Positions 1 through 6,769 of a DNA stretch of 18,420 nt are shown piece after piece (the stretch's first letter is position 1; every line of letters begins with the position of its first letter). The stretch is from CAXTTV01 sp964247295. Lineage in GTDB: Bacteria > Chloroflexota > Ktedonobacteria > Ktedonobacterales > Ktedonobacteraceae. The notes under the pieces were generated by a model. It made no database searches, was not told where the DNA came from, and saw nothing but the letters and a program-made list of their open reading frames with translations. The translations under genes were made by a program, and so were the position numbers. Location: positions 1-18,420 of the forward strand of contig CAXTTV010000093.1 in NCBI GenBank assembly GCA_964247295.1, written 5' to 3'.

Positions 1-239
1 GCGATACACCACCACAAAAAGCGGTAGACCATATCTTCGCTCATACCTTTGCGAGCAGTATACTTTAAAATCCCCCAGAGCGCGATGAGGATCGCGACGA
101 CGTACATCAGGCCATACCAGCGAATGGCCAGGGGACCAAGATGAATGATCACAGGATCGATGTTCACATAGATATAGGGAGGACCAATCTTAATCCAGCC
201 CCAGTCAAGCGCGTAAGCAAGCACCGGAATAGTTCCCAT
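1..239 (-). CDS. lgt: Prolipoprotein diacylglyceryl transferase, N-terminal part (truncated by window edge)
   Basis: The reverse strand from the ATG at 237-239 stays open to base 1, giving 79 complete codons of the N-terminus. It contains NIDPVIIHLGPLAIRWYGL (about residues 28-46) followed by a hydrophobic helix. This is the typical start of Lgt, where the 'hGPhxhRWYGL' stretch begins the first membrane segments. Lgt is an inner-membrane enzyme that moves diacylglycerol from phosphatidylglycerol onto the lipobox cysteine of prolipoproteins. An AGGGAG ribosome site lies 8 bases upstream of the ATG. The catalytic region lies outside the window, so activity cannot be judged. The tryptophan dioxygenase gene lies 117 bases upstream on the same strand, with no clear terminator between them, so partial co-transcription is possible. 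Confidence 0.88.
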   Translation of the reverse strand, partial: MGTIPVLAYALDWGWIKIGPPYIYVNIDPVIIHLGPLAIRWYGLMYVVAILIALWGILKYTARKGMSEDMVYRFLWWCI

Positions 240-356
240 TAAACAGACTCCCTGGTTATAACAAACGGGACAATCACTATTTCCCTATACCTTATCACAG
301 AAGGGAAACGGTGATGGGGGAAGGCGTCTGAGCTTCTTTGGTAAGCGCCACCCTAT

Positions 357-1046
357 TTACTTACGCCCGGACTCATCGGCGATTTGTGTAAGACGGTTGC
401 GGACCTGCCAGAGCTCAGGGTAAAAGCTGTCCCTCAATGTCCGTTCGAGCATCTCCATGGGCGTACCACCGGTACCAATACTTCCCGGCCCGATCATCCG
501 TTGCGCCAGCTTGATATGCTGATAGCGGAAAATCTGGAATGTCTCATCGTAATCAGTCATTGTCTCGACAAAAGCCAGGAGCAACGGATAGCGGTCGGCG
601 TGCATATAGACCTCGTCAAGGGTTACCTTTTCATGGTCCAGCAGTGCCTGAAGATCCTCCCAGAGCAGTGGAGAGAGGCGGATCAATTTGTGGAAGCCGG
701 GGGAGTCGGTACCAGCTCCATCCTCCAATACAAGGCGGAAGCCATGAAAGTCCCAGGGCGTCATTGTCTCCAGCATGCGTAGATTTTCAAGCATCAATCT
801 CTGAATACCAACCACACGCTGCATTAAGCGGATCGCCGGCGGCAGATTATGGTGCTCGATTAGAGAGCGAACAGAGCGAAGCTCAAAATCAGCCTCTTTC
901 CACCAAAGTTCAAAAACTTGATGCACGATCTGGAACTGAAGCTCGTCATGATGGACCAGGTCAGCCTCTGGTTTTTGTAGAGCGAGCAGTTGATCCGTCT
1001 GGAGATATTGCTCATAGACGGTCTGCTTTTTTCTGTTTTCATTCAC
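357..1046 (-). CDS. kynA: Tryptophan 2,3-dioxygenase (short form)
   Basis: Heme dioxygenase of 229 aa that would open the indole ring of L-tryptophan to N-formylkynurenine in the cytoplasm. Family signatures are visible. HHDEL (32-36) and FQIVHQVFELWWK (38-50) contain the likely distal His42. FR at 103-104 matches the substrate-carboxylate arginine region. FRYQH ends in the likely proximal heme ligand His177. GTGGT at 191-195 is the hallmark C-terminal loop. The start is GTG at 1046: an in-frame TGA lies a few codons upstream, GGAAGGA sits about 11 bases before it, and the next in-frame Met is residue 75. The protein is shorter than the roughly 270-300 aa usual in bacteria, and an acidic insertion EDGAGTDSPG (108-117) lies between the FR motif and the substrate loop. 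No kynureninase or kynurenine formamidase gene is near. It is divergent from an exporter pair. The family call is firm; the tryptophan substrate is inferred. Confidence 0.87.
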   Translation of the reverse strand: MNENRKKQTVYEQYLQTDQLLALQKPEADLVHHDELQFQIVHQVFELWWKEADFELRSVRSLIEHHNLPPAIRLMQRVVGIQRLMLENLRMLETMTPWDFHGFRLVLEDGAGTDSPGFHKLIRLSPLLWEDLQALLDHEKVTLDEVYMHADRYPLLLAFVETMTDYDETFQIFRYQHIKLAQRMIGPGSIGTGGTPMEMLERTLRDSFYPELWQVRNRLTQIADESGRK

Positions 1047-1105
1047 AGTTTCTATTTTCCTTCCTCACTTCAAGGATCTCTTTCTGGAAAAAGCAGGTAT
1101 CTGTA

Positions 1106-1125
1106 AGGTCACCGCTCTGTGACCT
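1106..1125. promoter_or_regulatory. Perfect inverted repeat in the divergent TDO / MFS promoter region
   Basis: AGGTCAC (1106-1112) and GTGACCT (1119-1125) are separated by six bases. It lies 60 bases upstream of the dioxygenase GTG and about 145 bases upstream of the MFS ATG, so it could be an operator that controls one or both genes. There is no T-run after it, so it is unlikely to be a terminator. The cognate regulator is not in the window as far as I can tell. Confidence 0.45.
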
Positions 1126-1202
1126 GCCATTGTCATTATCATATCAGATTACTTACTTTGATGGTATGCGCGAGCGAGAACGTTCGTCTGTTGCCAATCT
1201 GT

Positions 1203-1232
1203 TTGCAATAACGTGTAAGAAATATCTATACA
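1203..1232 (+). promoter_or_regulatory. Candidate sigma-70-type promoter for the MFS gene
   Basis: TTGCAA (1203-1208) and TATACA (1227-1232) are separated by 18 bases and lie 38 bases before the MFS start codon. The match to -35/-10 consensus is moderate. This is prediction only. Confidence 0.4.
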
Positions 1233-1270
1233 TCGCAATGTAGCACACGCTTACTACCACGGAAAGCTTT

Positions 1271-2803
1271 ATGAATCAAAACAATCAGCGACCGGGCGGC
1301 TTCAATACGTTCTCCGCCCCCTTAAAAAAGCCATCAACCAATCCCGATACATCTCCTCAAGAGAAGGCACACTATCCACGCTCCGATCAACAGCCACAGT
1401 CCAATAAATGGCTGATTTTCGCGATAATCGCGATCGGAGTCTTTATGGCAACTCTGGACTCTTCGATCGTGAATATCAGCCTGCCTTCGATCGCTTCCTA
1501 CTTCAAAACACCGCTTGGCGGTGCGATTGAATGGGTGATTATTGTCTATCTTGTCGCGACTGCTGGCGTGCTTTTGACCGCTGGTCGGCTGGCCGATATG
1601 ATTGGTCGCAAACCAGTCTGGGCGACAGGATTGATTATCTTTACGCTTGGTTCGGCTCTTTGTGGACTGGCTCCAACCTTAGGATTTTTGATTACAACGC
1701 GCGCGATCCAGGGGATCGGGGGTGCGCTCATTATGGCGATCAGTCCAGCAATGCTGACAAGCGCTTTCCCAGCTCAGGAACGTGGTCGGGCCCTAGGTTT
1801 AAACGCAGTGATTGTCTCTCTCGGTGTAAGCGTTGGTCCAACATTGGGCGGGATTATTACGGAGACGTTGACCTGGCGATGGATATTCTATGTAAATGTG
1901 CCGATCGGGATTATCGGCCTGGCTTTGACCCTGCTCTTGCTCAAAAATAATCCACGTCGGCAGGGAGAACAGTTTGATCCTTTGGGAGCCATTGCATTGG
2001 CTGTGGGACTGGTCGGTCTGACGCTGGGACTCTCATTCGGCCAGGAATGGGGTTGGGGATCGCCAGCCGTGATCGGGATGTTCGCGCTAAGCATGCTGAG
2101 TTTTGGCTCGCTTTACCTCGCGGAGCATCGCGCGAAAAATCCAGTTATTGATTTCAACCTGCTGCATGATCGACTGTTTCTGGCCTCAAATCTAAGCTTG
2201 ATTATCAGCTTTATCGCGCTTTTCTCGGTCAGCTTCATGATGCCGTTTTATCTGGAGCAACTTCATCATTTTCCAACACTCCAGTCTGGTCTGCTACTGA
2301 CACCTCTACCACTGGCGATCGCCTGTATCGCCCCCTTCAGCGGTAGATTGGCGGATCGTATAGGAACGCGCTGGTTAGCTTCTCTCGGCCTGCTAATTGC
2401 GGGTACTGGCCTGGTGTTTATCAGCCAGCTTAACGCGCAAAGCTCAATCTTTGATATTATCTGGCGGCTGGCCTTTACAGGAGTGGGTCAGGCCCTTTTC
2501 CAGTCTCCCAACAATAGCGCGTTGATGGGCTCGGCTCCAAAGGAGAGGCAAGGCGTAGCCTCCGGCTTCCTGGCAACCGGTCGGGTCGTTGGCCAGAGCG
2601 TTAGTGTCGCGCTTACAGGGGCAATTTTTGCCGGTCTTGGTGGATCACTGGCGGGCCGCGAATTGAGCGCCGGTCGACTCTCACCAGAACAAATACAGGT
2701 TCTGCAACAGACCTTTACACATAGTTTTCAGACAGCCTTTCTGGCCTGTGCTGCGATCGCGGCCATTGGTGTCTTTGCCTCGTTGCAGCGCGGCAATGGG
2801 TAG
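1271..2803 (+). CDS. DHA2-family MFS drug/metabolite exporter (14 TM, EmrB/QacA type)
   Basis: A 510-aa proton-driven exporter of the cytoplasmic membrane. Residues 1-45 are a hydrophilic, Pro/Ser/Gln-rich N-terminal extension; hydrophobic helices then run to the C-terminus. LDSSIVNISLPSI (62-74) is the DHA2 motif of TM1. GRLADMIGRKP (105-115) is MFS motif A. SLGVSVGPTLGG (183-194) is antiporter motif C. RWIFYVNVPIG (203-213) is typical of EmrB/QacA relatives. GGAAAG stands six bases before the ATG. The substrate cannot be read from sequence. Divergence from a tryptophan dioxygenase suggests a product of tryptophan metabolism or an antibiotic as possibilities only. A TSUP permease gene follows after 29 bases and probably shares the transcript. 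Confidence 0.93.
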   Translation: MNQNNQRPGGFNTFSAPLKKPSTNPDTSPQEKAHYPRSDQQPQSNKWLIFAIIAIGVFMATLDSSIVNISLPSIASYFKTPLGGAIEWVIIVYLVATAGVLLTAGRLADMIGRKPVWATGLIIFTLGSALCGLAPTLGFLITTRAIQGIGGALIMAISPAMLTSAFPAQERGRALGLNAVIVSLGVSVGPTLGGIITETLTWRWIFYVNVPIGIIGLALTLLLLKNNPRRQGEQFDPLGAIALAVGLVGLTLGLSFGQEWGWGSPAVIGMFALSMLSFGSLYLAEHRAKNPVIDFNLLHDRLFLASNLSLIISFIALFSVSFMMPFYLEQLHHFPTLQSGLLLTPLPLAIACIAPFSGRLADRIGTRWLASLGLLIAGTGLVFISQLNAQSSIFDIIWRLAFTGVGQALFQSPNNSALMGSAPKERQGVASGFLATGRVVGQSVSVALTGAIFAGLGGSLAGRELSAGRLSPEQIQVLQQTFTHSFQTAFLACAAIAAIGVFASLQRGNG

Positions 2804-2832
2804 ACTTTTGTAGATGATTGGATAAAGCCTTT

Positions 2833-3621
2833 ATGAGCCAGTTATTACCATCAGTCCTATTGTTTATTGCCGCCGCCATAGGAGGAACCATTAACTCCGT
2901 GGCCGGCGGTGGTAGCTTTATTACACTCCCATCGCTCATTTTTACTGGCATTGCCGCGAAAACAGCCAACGCTACCAGCACCGTCGCCCTCTGGCCCGGC
3001 TCGCTTGCCAGTATTGGAGCATATAGACGGGAGCTTGCCAAACAGAACCGCTCACTGTTAATCCTAACCAGCGCGATTAGCCTGATCGGTGGCGTACTTG
3101 GGGCGATCCTATTAATCAAAACCTCTCAATTGGCCTTCGTCAAGCTACTCCCATTCCTCTTGCTGATCGCAACCCTCCTTTTCACCTTTGGACGCAACCT
3201 CACAGCAACCCTGAGAAAAAGGTTACCAGAATTTTCAACCAGCGCGCGTCTCTCGCCTGGAGTGATCGTACTGGTCAGCCTGATCATGTTGGTCATCTCG
3301 GTTTATGGAGGCTACTTTGGAGGGGGGATCGGCATACTGATCCTGGCAACTCTAGAGCTGATCGGGATGGAAAATATCCACGAGATGAATGCTCTAAAAA
3401 CCCTGCTGGCAAGCTGCATCAATGGAGTAGCTGTGATCACCTTTGTGATCTATCAAGCGGTGGACTGGACCCCGGCATTAATCATGTTGATTGGCGCGAT
3501 TATCGGCGGCTATGGCGGAGCCTATCTGGCCCGAAAGATGGATCAACGCCTGATCCGTGGCTTTGTCATCGCGGTCGGCGTCAGTATGACCATCTATTTT
3601 TTCGTGGGAAGCCTGAGGTAG
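2833..3621 (+). CDS. TauE/SafE-type (TSUP) sulfite/anion permease
   Basis: A 262-aa integral membrane protein of the TSUP family, whose members move sulfite, sulfonates or related organic anions. The two half-repeats typical of the family are visible: GGTINSVAGGGSFITLPSL near the N-terminus followed by ANATSTVALWPGSLAS, and YGGYFGGGIGILILATLEL in the second half, with about eight hydrophobic segments. I chose ATG 2833 because GGATAAAG is suitably placed before it; an in-frame TTG at 2818 would add five residues but has no good ribosome site. It lies 29 bases behind the MFS gene and is likely co-transcribed. The substrate is unknown. Confidence 0.88.
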   Translation: MSQLLPSVLLFIAAAIGGTINSVAGGGSFITLPSLIFTGIAAKTANATSTVALWPGSLASIGAYRRELAKQNRSLLILTSAISLIGGVLGAILLIKTSQLAFVKLLPFLLLIATLLFTFGRNLTATLRKRLPEFSTSARLSPGVIVLVSLIMLVISVYGGYFGGGIGILILATLELIGMENIHEMNALKTLLASCINGVAVITFVIYQAVDWTPALIMLIGAIIGGYGGAYLARKMDQRLIRGFVIAVGVSMTIYFFVGSLR

Positions 3622-3641
3622 GAGAATAGCTTACGCCTCCA

Positions 3642-3697
3642 TTGGGAAAAGGAAACGCCCTTCAGGTGCGGTAGAAGCGCTGTTCTTGAACATGCGC
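3642..3697 (+). repeat. Dispersed hairpin-ended repeat, copy 1
   Basis: The stretch beginning TTGGGAAAAGG, through AAACGCCCTT and GCGGTAG to AGCGCT, recurs at 18368-18409 with three substitutions and a two-base length difference over about 40 bases. Copy 1 ends in a hairpin: GCGC-TGTTC (3677-3685), loop TT, GAACA-T-GCGC (3688-3697) with one bulged base. It begins 20 bases after the TSUP stop codon, so it may also act as a 3' end signal for that transcript. A second imperfect hairpin (TCAGACG 3745-3751 with CGTCTGA 3774-3780) lies downstream and may or may not belong to it. Confidence 0.7.
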
Positions 3698-3780
3698 ATG
3701 CTTTCAGGGGTGCGGGATCTCTCTGGAAGACATGGTGAGTAGCATCAGACGCGGCATGTTTCGCCCTGCGTTTCGTCTGA

Positions 3781-3809
3781 GTGCCACGACAAAGAGAAAA
3801 TGGTATAGT
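3781..3809 (+). promoter_or_regulatory. Candidate extended -10 promoter for the Rid gene
   Basis: TGGTATAGT (3801-3809) fits an extended -10 (TGnTATAAT-like). GTGCCA at 3781-3786 is a weak -35 with a 17-base spacer. It lies about 90 bases before the chosen start of the Rid-family gene. Confidence 0.4.
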
Positions 3810-3895
3810 AAAGATATGCAATAGTCTTTTTTTCGCAATGGCGCGGAAAAATTGTGCAGAGGCTTAAAAGCTCTTTTCAGAGAGGAAAAGCGAAG

Positions 3896-4306
3896 ATGAC
3901 AACACGCAACCGTCCAGTGGAACGCAAGCAGATATCCAGCGGCACGCCCTGGGAGCCGATCGTTGGCTATTCTCGGGCCGTCCGGGTGGGAAACATGATT
4001 TTTGTCTCCGGTACAACAGCCACCGATGAACACGGAGAAGTGGTTGGGAAGGGAGACCCCTATGCTCAGGCTCTTCAAGCACTGAAGAATGTTGAAGCGG
4101 CCCTGGTACGTCTGGGAGCCAGCGTGAAAGACGTAGTGCGAACCCGCATCTATGTCACAAATATCGAGGATTGGGAAGAGATCGGCAAGGCCCACGCCAT
4201 CTTTTTTAAGAATGTTTGTCCAGCAACCTCAATGGTTGAAGTCAATAGCCTTATCAATCCTAACATGCTCGTAGAGATCGAGGCCGACGCCTATATTCCG
4301 GAATAA
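3896..4306 (+). CDS. Rid/YjgF/UK114-family protein lacking the catalytic arginine
   Basis: A 136-aa, single-domain Rid-family protein, probably a cytoplasmic homotrimer. Family features are YSRAVRVGNMIFVSGTTATD (25-44), the RTRIYVTNIEDWEEIGKAH stretch in the middle, and LVEIEADA near the end. RidA itself deaminates reactive 2-aminoacrylate and other enamines with an arginine in a 'PARS'-like motif. Here the aligned stretch reads PATSMVEV (109-116), with Thr111 in the arginine position. Subfamilies without that arginine are known, and their function is mostly unclear, so ridA is not assigned. ATG 3896 was chosen because AGAGAGGA lies about nine bases upstream; an upstream GTG (3854) would add 14 residues unlike the family. 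It is convergent with the next gene and shares a terminator with it. Confidence 0.88.
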   Translation: MTTRNRPVERKQISSGTPWEPIVGYSRAVRVGNMIFVSGTTATDEHGEVVGKGDPYAQALQALKNVEAALVRLGASVKDVVRTRIYVTNIEDWEEIGKAHAIFFKNVCPATSMVEVNSLINPNMLVEIEADAYIPE

Positions 4307-4323
4307 CCTTTTCCTAAAAACAA

Positions 4324-4363
4324 AAAAAATCACAAAGCTCTATACGAGGCCTTGTGATTTTTT
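4324..4363. terminator. Bidirectional intrinsic terminator between convergent genes
   Basis: AAAAAATCACAA (4324-4335) pairs with TTGTGATTTTTT (4352-4363), giving an A/T-flanked hairpin with U-runs in both directions. It sits 18 bases after the Rid stop and 14 bases from the stop of the convergent gene. Confidence 0.85.
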
Positions 4364-4376
4364 CTGGTCTTTTCTC

Positions 4377-5339
4377 CTAAGGCAATGTAACCTTTTCACC
4401 ATTCTTAAGCGGGCGGAAGCCGGTACCATCGTTGATATAGACAATGCGTTGCTCCTGAATATGCACAATCAGATCGGGTTTCCCATCACCATTTACGTCA
4501 ACCGGCGGATCGGCTGTCACGGGAGCCAGTTCCTGTTCACCACCAAAAAGCACCGGACCAGTGTAGATGTGTGTGTGTGAGGCCTCACCGGCACTAATCT
4601 CGATAATTTGAATACGACCATGGAGGTTCAGAAAAATGAAGTGGGTCTGGCTGGTCTGGCTATCTCCATGACCGACCACAGCATCCATCTGAAAGGTACG
4701 TGGGCGTCCATATTGCGTATCGTCCTGATGCACCTGCCACCAGGAACCAACGAGGCGGCCCAACGTAACCAAGACCACAATTGCCATGATCCCAATCAGA
4801 ATAATCGCGATCGGGGATCTACGAGCGGCCACAGGTTGAGTCCTGGCCACATGAGGCACCACAGCTTGTGAGATCATCCCACTATCAGTGGGTCTGCTGA
4901 CACTGGCCCGGCGGCGCTGCACATACAATCCAAGCTCGGTTTTCGGCCCCTCCTGCTCATCACCTCTGGTCGGGGGAAGGTAGTTATAGCGTAACGCGCT
5001 ACTTGATGGACGAGTTGCATATAACGCATCATCCTCATCAAACGCGTCTACATCGGCGGTACGCCCCCGGTTACTTCCACGGGTCGCGGCCACATCCGCA
5101 GTAACCGGCTGCTTCGTAGTATATCGAGAAGGGCGAACAGGTAATGGTAAATTAGTAGTATTCGTTCGGTCAATCTCAATAGGCGGTTCGGTAGTACGAC
5201 GGGCAATCCGGCTGGCTGGCTGCAAGGAAACCTGACTTCCCAGGCGACTGGCCGAGCGCAGATCCCCATCCTGTGAAGTTGTTCTTGTCGCCCTGACCAA
5301 AGTAGCGGGACGCCGGGCCTTCGTCTGTGGTATATTCAT
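4377..5339 (-). CDS. Single-pass membrane protein with disordered N-terminus and FG-GAP/VCBS-like C-terminal motif
   Basis: A 320-aa protein that I cannot name. Residues 1-174 are low-complexity, rich in Arg, Thr, Ser and Pro, and look disordered. Residues 175-200 form one hydrophobic helix preceded by RR, so the N-terminus is probably cytoplasmic. Residues 201-320 would be outside. They include DVNGDGKPD (281-289), which matches the DxDxDG calcium loop of FG-GAP/VCBS-type repeats, followed by a short beta-rich end (RIVYINDGTGF). Only one such repeat is visible, so a whole propeller is not encoded. ATG 5339 is preceded by AGGGAG at good distance; an 11-base stretch around that ribosome site matches the one before lgt. 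Its role could be a cell-surface or scaffold protein; no partner is evident. Confidence 0.75.
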   Translation of the reverse strand: MNIPQTKARRPATLVRATRTTSQDGDLRSASRLGSQVSLQPASRIARRTTEPPIEIDRTNTTNLPLPVRPSRYTTKQPVTADVAATRGSNRGRTADVDAFDEDDALYATRPSSSALRYNYLPPTRGDEQEGPKTELGLYVQRRRASVSRPTDSGMISQAVVPHVARTQPVAARRSPIAIILIGIMAIVVLVTLGRLVGSWWQVHQDDTQYGRPRTFQMDAVVGHGDSQTSQTHFIFLNLHGRIQIIEISAGEASHTHIYTGPVLFGGEQELAPVTADPPVDVNGDGKPDLIVHIQEQRIVYINDGTGFRPLKNGEKVTLP

Positions 5340-5700
5340 ACCAGTACTCTCCCTGGTTACTAATAAGACATTTATTCAAAGAAGAAATAGATAGAAGTGG
5401 CGCGCGAATTAAAATTCTAGAACACTTTTTCTAATAATAATGAGATGCAGCAATCCTGTCAATAGGGAGTAACCCATATGGTGGACCCAAAAAGGCTCTT
5501 TTAGAAGCAAACGACGTTCTACATTATCAATGTATAGAAGGACGAAATGGCTTCCGAAGCCACTTAAAGCCCTCGGTGATCATCCATTATGTGAAATTTT
5601 TGTAGCGTATAAACTGGTGGCGCATTTCTCAATCCACATACACTTACACGTCCGCCTATATGTCATTTTAGTAGCTTAGCACAAATTGCATCTGCAAAAG

Positions 5701-5720
5701 ATAAGAAATCAGATGTACTA
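5701..5720 (-). repeat. ATAAG...ATGTACTA motif, copy C
   Basis: ATAAGAAATCAGATGTACTA on the plus strand. It resembles the motifs at 8103-8120 and 8949-8970, with ATAAG and ATGTACTA conserved and the gap between them variable. This copy is about 360 bases upstream of the nearest downstream gene start (5339), much farther than the other two copies. Confidence 0.4.
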
Positions 5721-5871
5721 TAGTGTGTAGACCCGCATTATTAGCGGATTGATACGATTTCACTACGCAGATTCATATAAAACCAGAAAGTACCACTCTT
5801 TTTGTTTTTTTGTTAGTAAAAATAAGTAACACTCTAATAGCAATGGGCAATTAACGTATAAAATAACAACG

Positions 5872-5905
5872 AAAAGCCCCAATCCAATAAAGGTTTAGGG
5901 CTTTT
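5872..5905. terminator. Intrinsic terminator after the first secreted-paralogue gene
   Basis: AAAAGCCC (5872-5879) pairs with GGGCTTTT (5898-5905). An inner imperfect pairing of AATCC with GGTTT extends the stem. It lies 35 bases beyond the stop codon of the 5941-6477 gene on the minus strand and has U-rich flanks on both strands. Confidence 0.75.
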
Positions 5906-5940
5906 ATAGTAAAATAGGGTAAGCAATCTACTGGTGTATG

Positions 5941-6477
5941 TCATACGAAATATGCGTATACGATGTCAGTACTGGTAGCCGCCGAGGATGGTGCGTAGTC
6001 AAAGCCACCATCGCCATGAGGCATAATGGTCACATTCGGCTGCCATTGGCCAAGATCAAACAACGATATCCCAAACCTCTTAATCAGAGGAATGTTTATA
6101 TTCGTCTTCACAGTGAAATTTCCCATCGCAGTGCTGTTCCCGTTCTTCGACGAACCATTCTGGGTACTGACATTTCCCTTAAACTCATACACACTTGACC
6201 AGAGACTCCTCACATAGCCCCGCACATCCGCGTTATCCGAGGAAACCACCTTTGTTCCATCATAGCAGAAATGCTTGTTCATAATATAGCGTGCCAGCAC
6301 ATGGTCATCATCTGGCTGGAGACGCTTCACAATCTCCACATGGGCGGTTTTACAATGCACATCGGTATCAGAGGCAGCAGCCCGAGAAGTGTGAATGGTA
6401 GTGCATTGCATAATTGCCACACATGCCAGCAAGAGTGAGGGAACAATCAGCATTAACAACTTATACCCTTTGTTCAT
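5941..6477 (-). CDS. Small secreted protein of unknown function, paralogue 1
   Basis: A 178-aa protein not recognised by name. MNKGYK plus the hydrophobic stretch 7-24 form a Sec signal or N-terminal anchor, with a possible cleavage after the AAA at 33-35. The mature part starts near C42. Between C42 and the C-terminus it aligns without gaps to the product of 8314-8838, with 23 differences over 137 residues by my count (about 83% identity). Two cysteines (C42, C71 in HFCYDG) are conserved in both and could form a disulfide. The second half (GISLFDLGQWQP, PHGDGGFDY) looks beta-rich. The 'CYDG...V...GDG' layout recalls small secreted hypothetical proteins of actinomycetes; this is a recollection, not a search. 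AGGAG precedes ATG 6477 by about six bases. C19 follows LLA, but the next residues are hydrophobic and the paralogue lacks it, so a lipoprotein is unlikely. Confidence 0.8.
   Translation of the reverse strand: MNKGYKLLMLIVPSLLLACVAIMQCTTIHTSRAAASDTDVHCKTAHVEIVKRLQPDDDHVLARYIMNKHFCYDGTKVVSSDNADVRGYVRSLWSSVYEFKGNVSTQNGSSKNGNSTAMGNFTVKTNINIPLIKRFGISLFDLGQWQPNVTIMPHGDGGFDYAPSSAATSTDIVYAYFV
5944..6354 (-). repeat. Direct duplication unit, copy 1 (mature part of secreted protein)
   Basis: The coding DNA for the mature domain matches 8317-8727 in the same orientation without gaps; long identical runs occur, for example around the GQWQP codons. The similarity stops at the signal-peptide region and at the stop codon. 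This is a gene duplication with the regulator-like gene between the copies. Confidence 0.85.
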
Positions 6478-6644
6478 GATTTTCTCCTATCAATAGGTAA
6501 ACAGCTTGTTATCCAAAATTTCTCAAAAAATTTTCCCTCCCAACGTTCGTGCGCTATAGTATTGATTTTTGTGTTTATTCGGGCGTCGAACGAGGGGAAC
6601 ATTGCAAAGATAGCATGGACACGTGTCAATGAGAAGAAAAATAA

Positions 6645-6665
6645 TTGCTAAATCTGGCAAGAACA
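6645..6665. repeat. Degenerate second copy of the TTGCCAGATCTGGCAA palindrome
   Basis: TTGCTAAATCTGGCAA plus the next five bases match 6721-6741 with three mismatches in 21 bases. It lies between the terminator of the regulator gene and the start of the first secreted-protein gene (ATG 6477). It could be a decayed terminator copy, or half of a paired operator for that gene. Confidence 0.5.
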
Positions 6666-6701
6666 GAAGGTGAAAAAGCCCTATCGAGCGAGAATTATCA
6701 G

Positions 6702-6748
6702 AAAAAAAGGTGAAACGTCATTGCCAGATCTGGCAAGAGCATTTCACC
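6702..6748 (-). terminator. Intrinsic terminator of the HTH gene, built on a nested perfect palindrome
   Basis: TTGCCAGATCTGGCAA (6721-6736) is a perfect 16-base palindrome. GGTGAAA (6709-6715) and TTTCACC (6742-6748) are placed exactly symmetrically around it. Read on the minus strand the structure starts 21 bases after the HTH stop codon and is followed directly by seven T residues (complement of 6702-6708), which fits a terminator. The unpaired five bases on each side of the inner stem, and the second copy at 6645-6665, leave a protein-binding role open. Confidence 0.75.
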
Positions 6749-6769
6749 CTCTTAAATAATGAAAAAAAC

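Larger units (their letters stand above)
5340..5940. other. AT-rich intergenic region of about 600 bases
   Basis: No convincing coding sequence on either strand. It holds a copy of the ATAAG...ATGTACTA motif (5701-5720), a small hairpin CCGC-ATTATTA-GCGG (5733-5747), a near-perfect 11-base direct repeat (AGTACCACTCT at 5789-5799 and AGTAACACTCT at 5825-5835) and a terminator at 5872-5905. The promoter of the 4377-5339 gene must lie here, but I could not place it with confidence. Confidence 0.6.

Noticed and set aside
1178..1185. GAACGTTC palindrome before the MFS gene
   Set aside because: Only eight bases and no extension; expected by chance. The AGGTCAC repeat nearby is stronger.
384..1243. 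Plus-strand reading frames across the dioxygenase gene
   Set aside because: Shadows of the well-supported minus-strand gene, without ribosome sites or family features.
246..5360. Identical CTCCCTGGTTA at the ribosome sites of lgt (about 246-257) and of the 4377-5339 gene (about 5349-5359)
   Set aside because: The overlap is mostly Shine-Dalgarno sequence; 11 bases between two leaders is not enough to claim a shared element.
6419..6424. LLAC at residues 16-19 of secreted protein 1 as a lipobox
   Set aside because: Hydrophobic residues continue after the cysteine, and the close paralogue has glycine there, so a lipoprotein anchor is unlikely.
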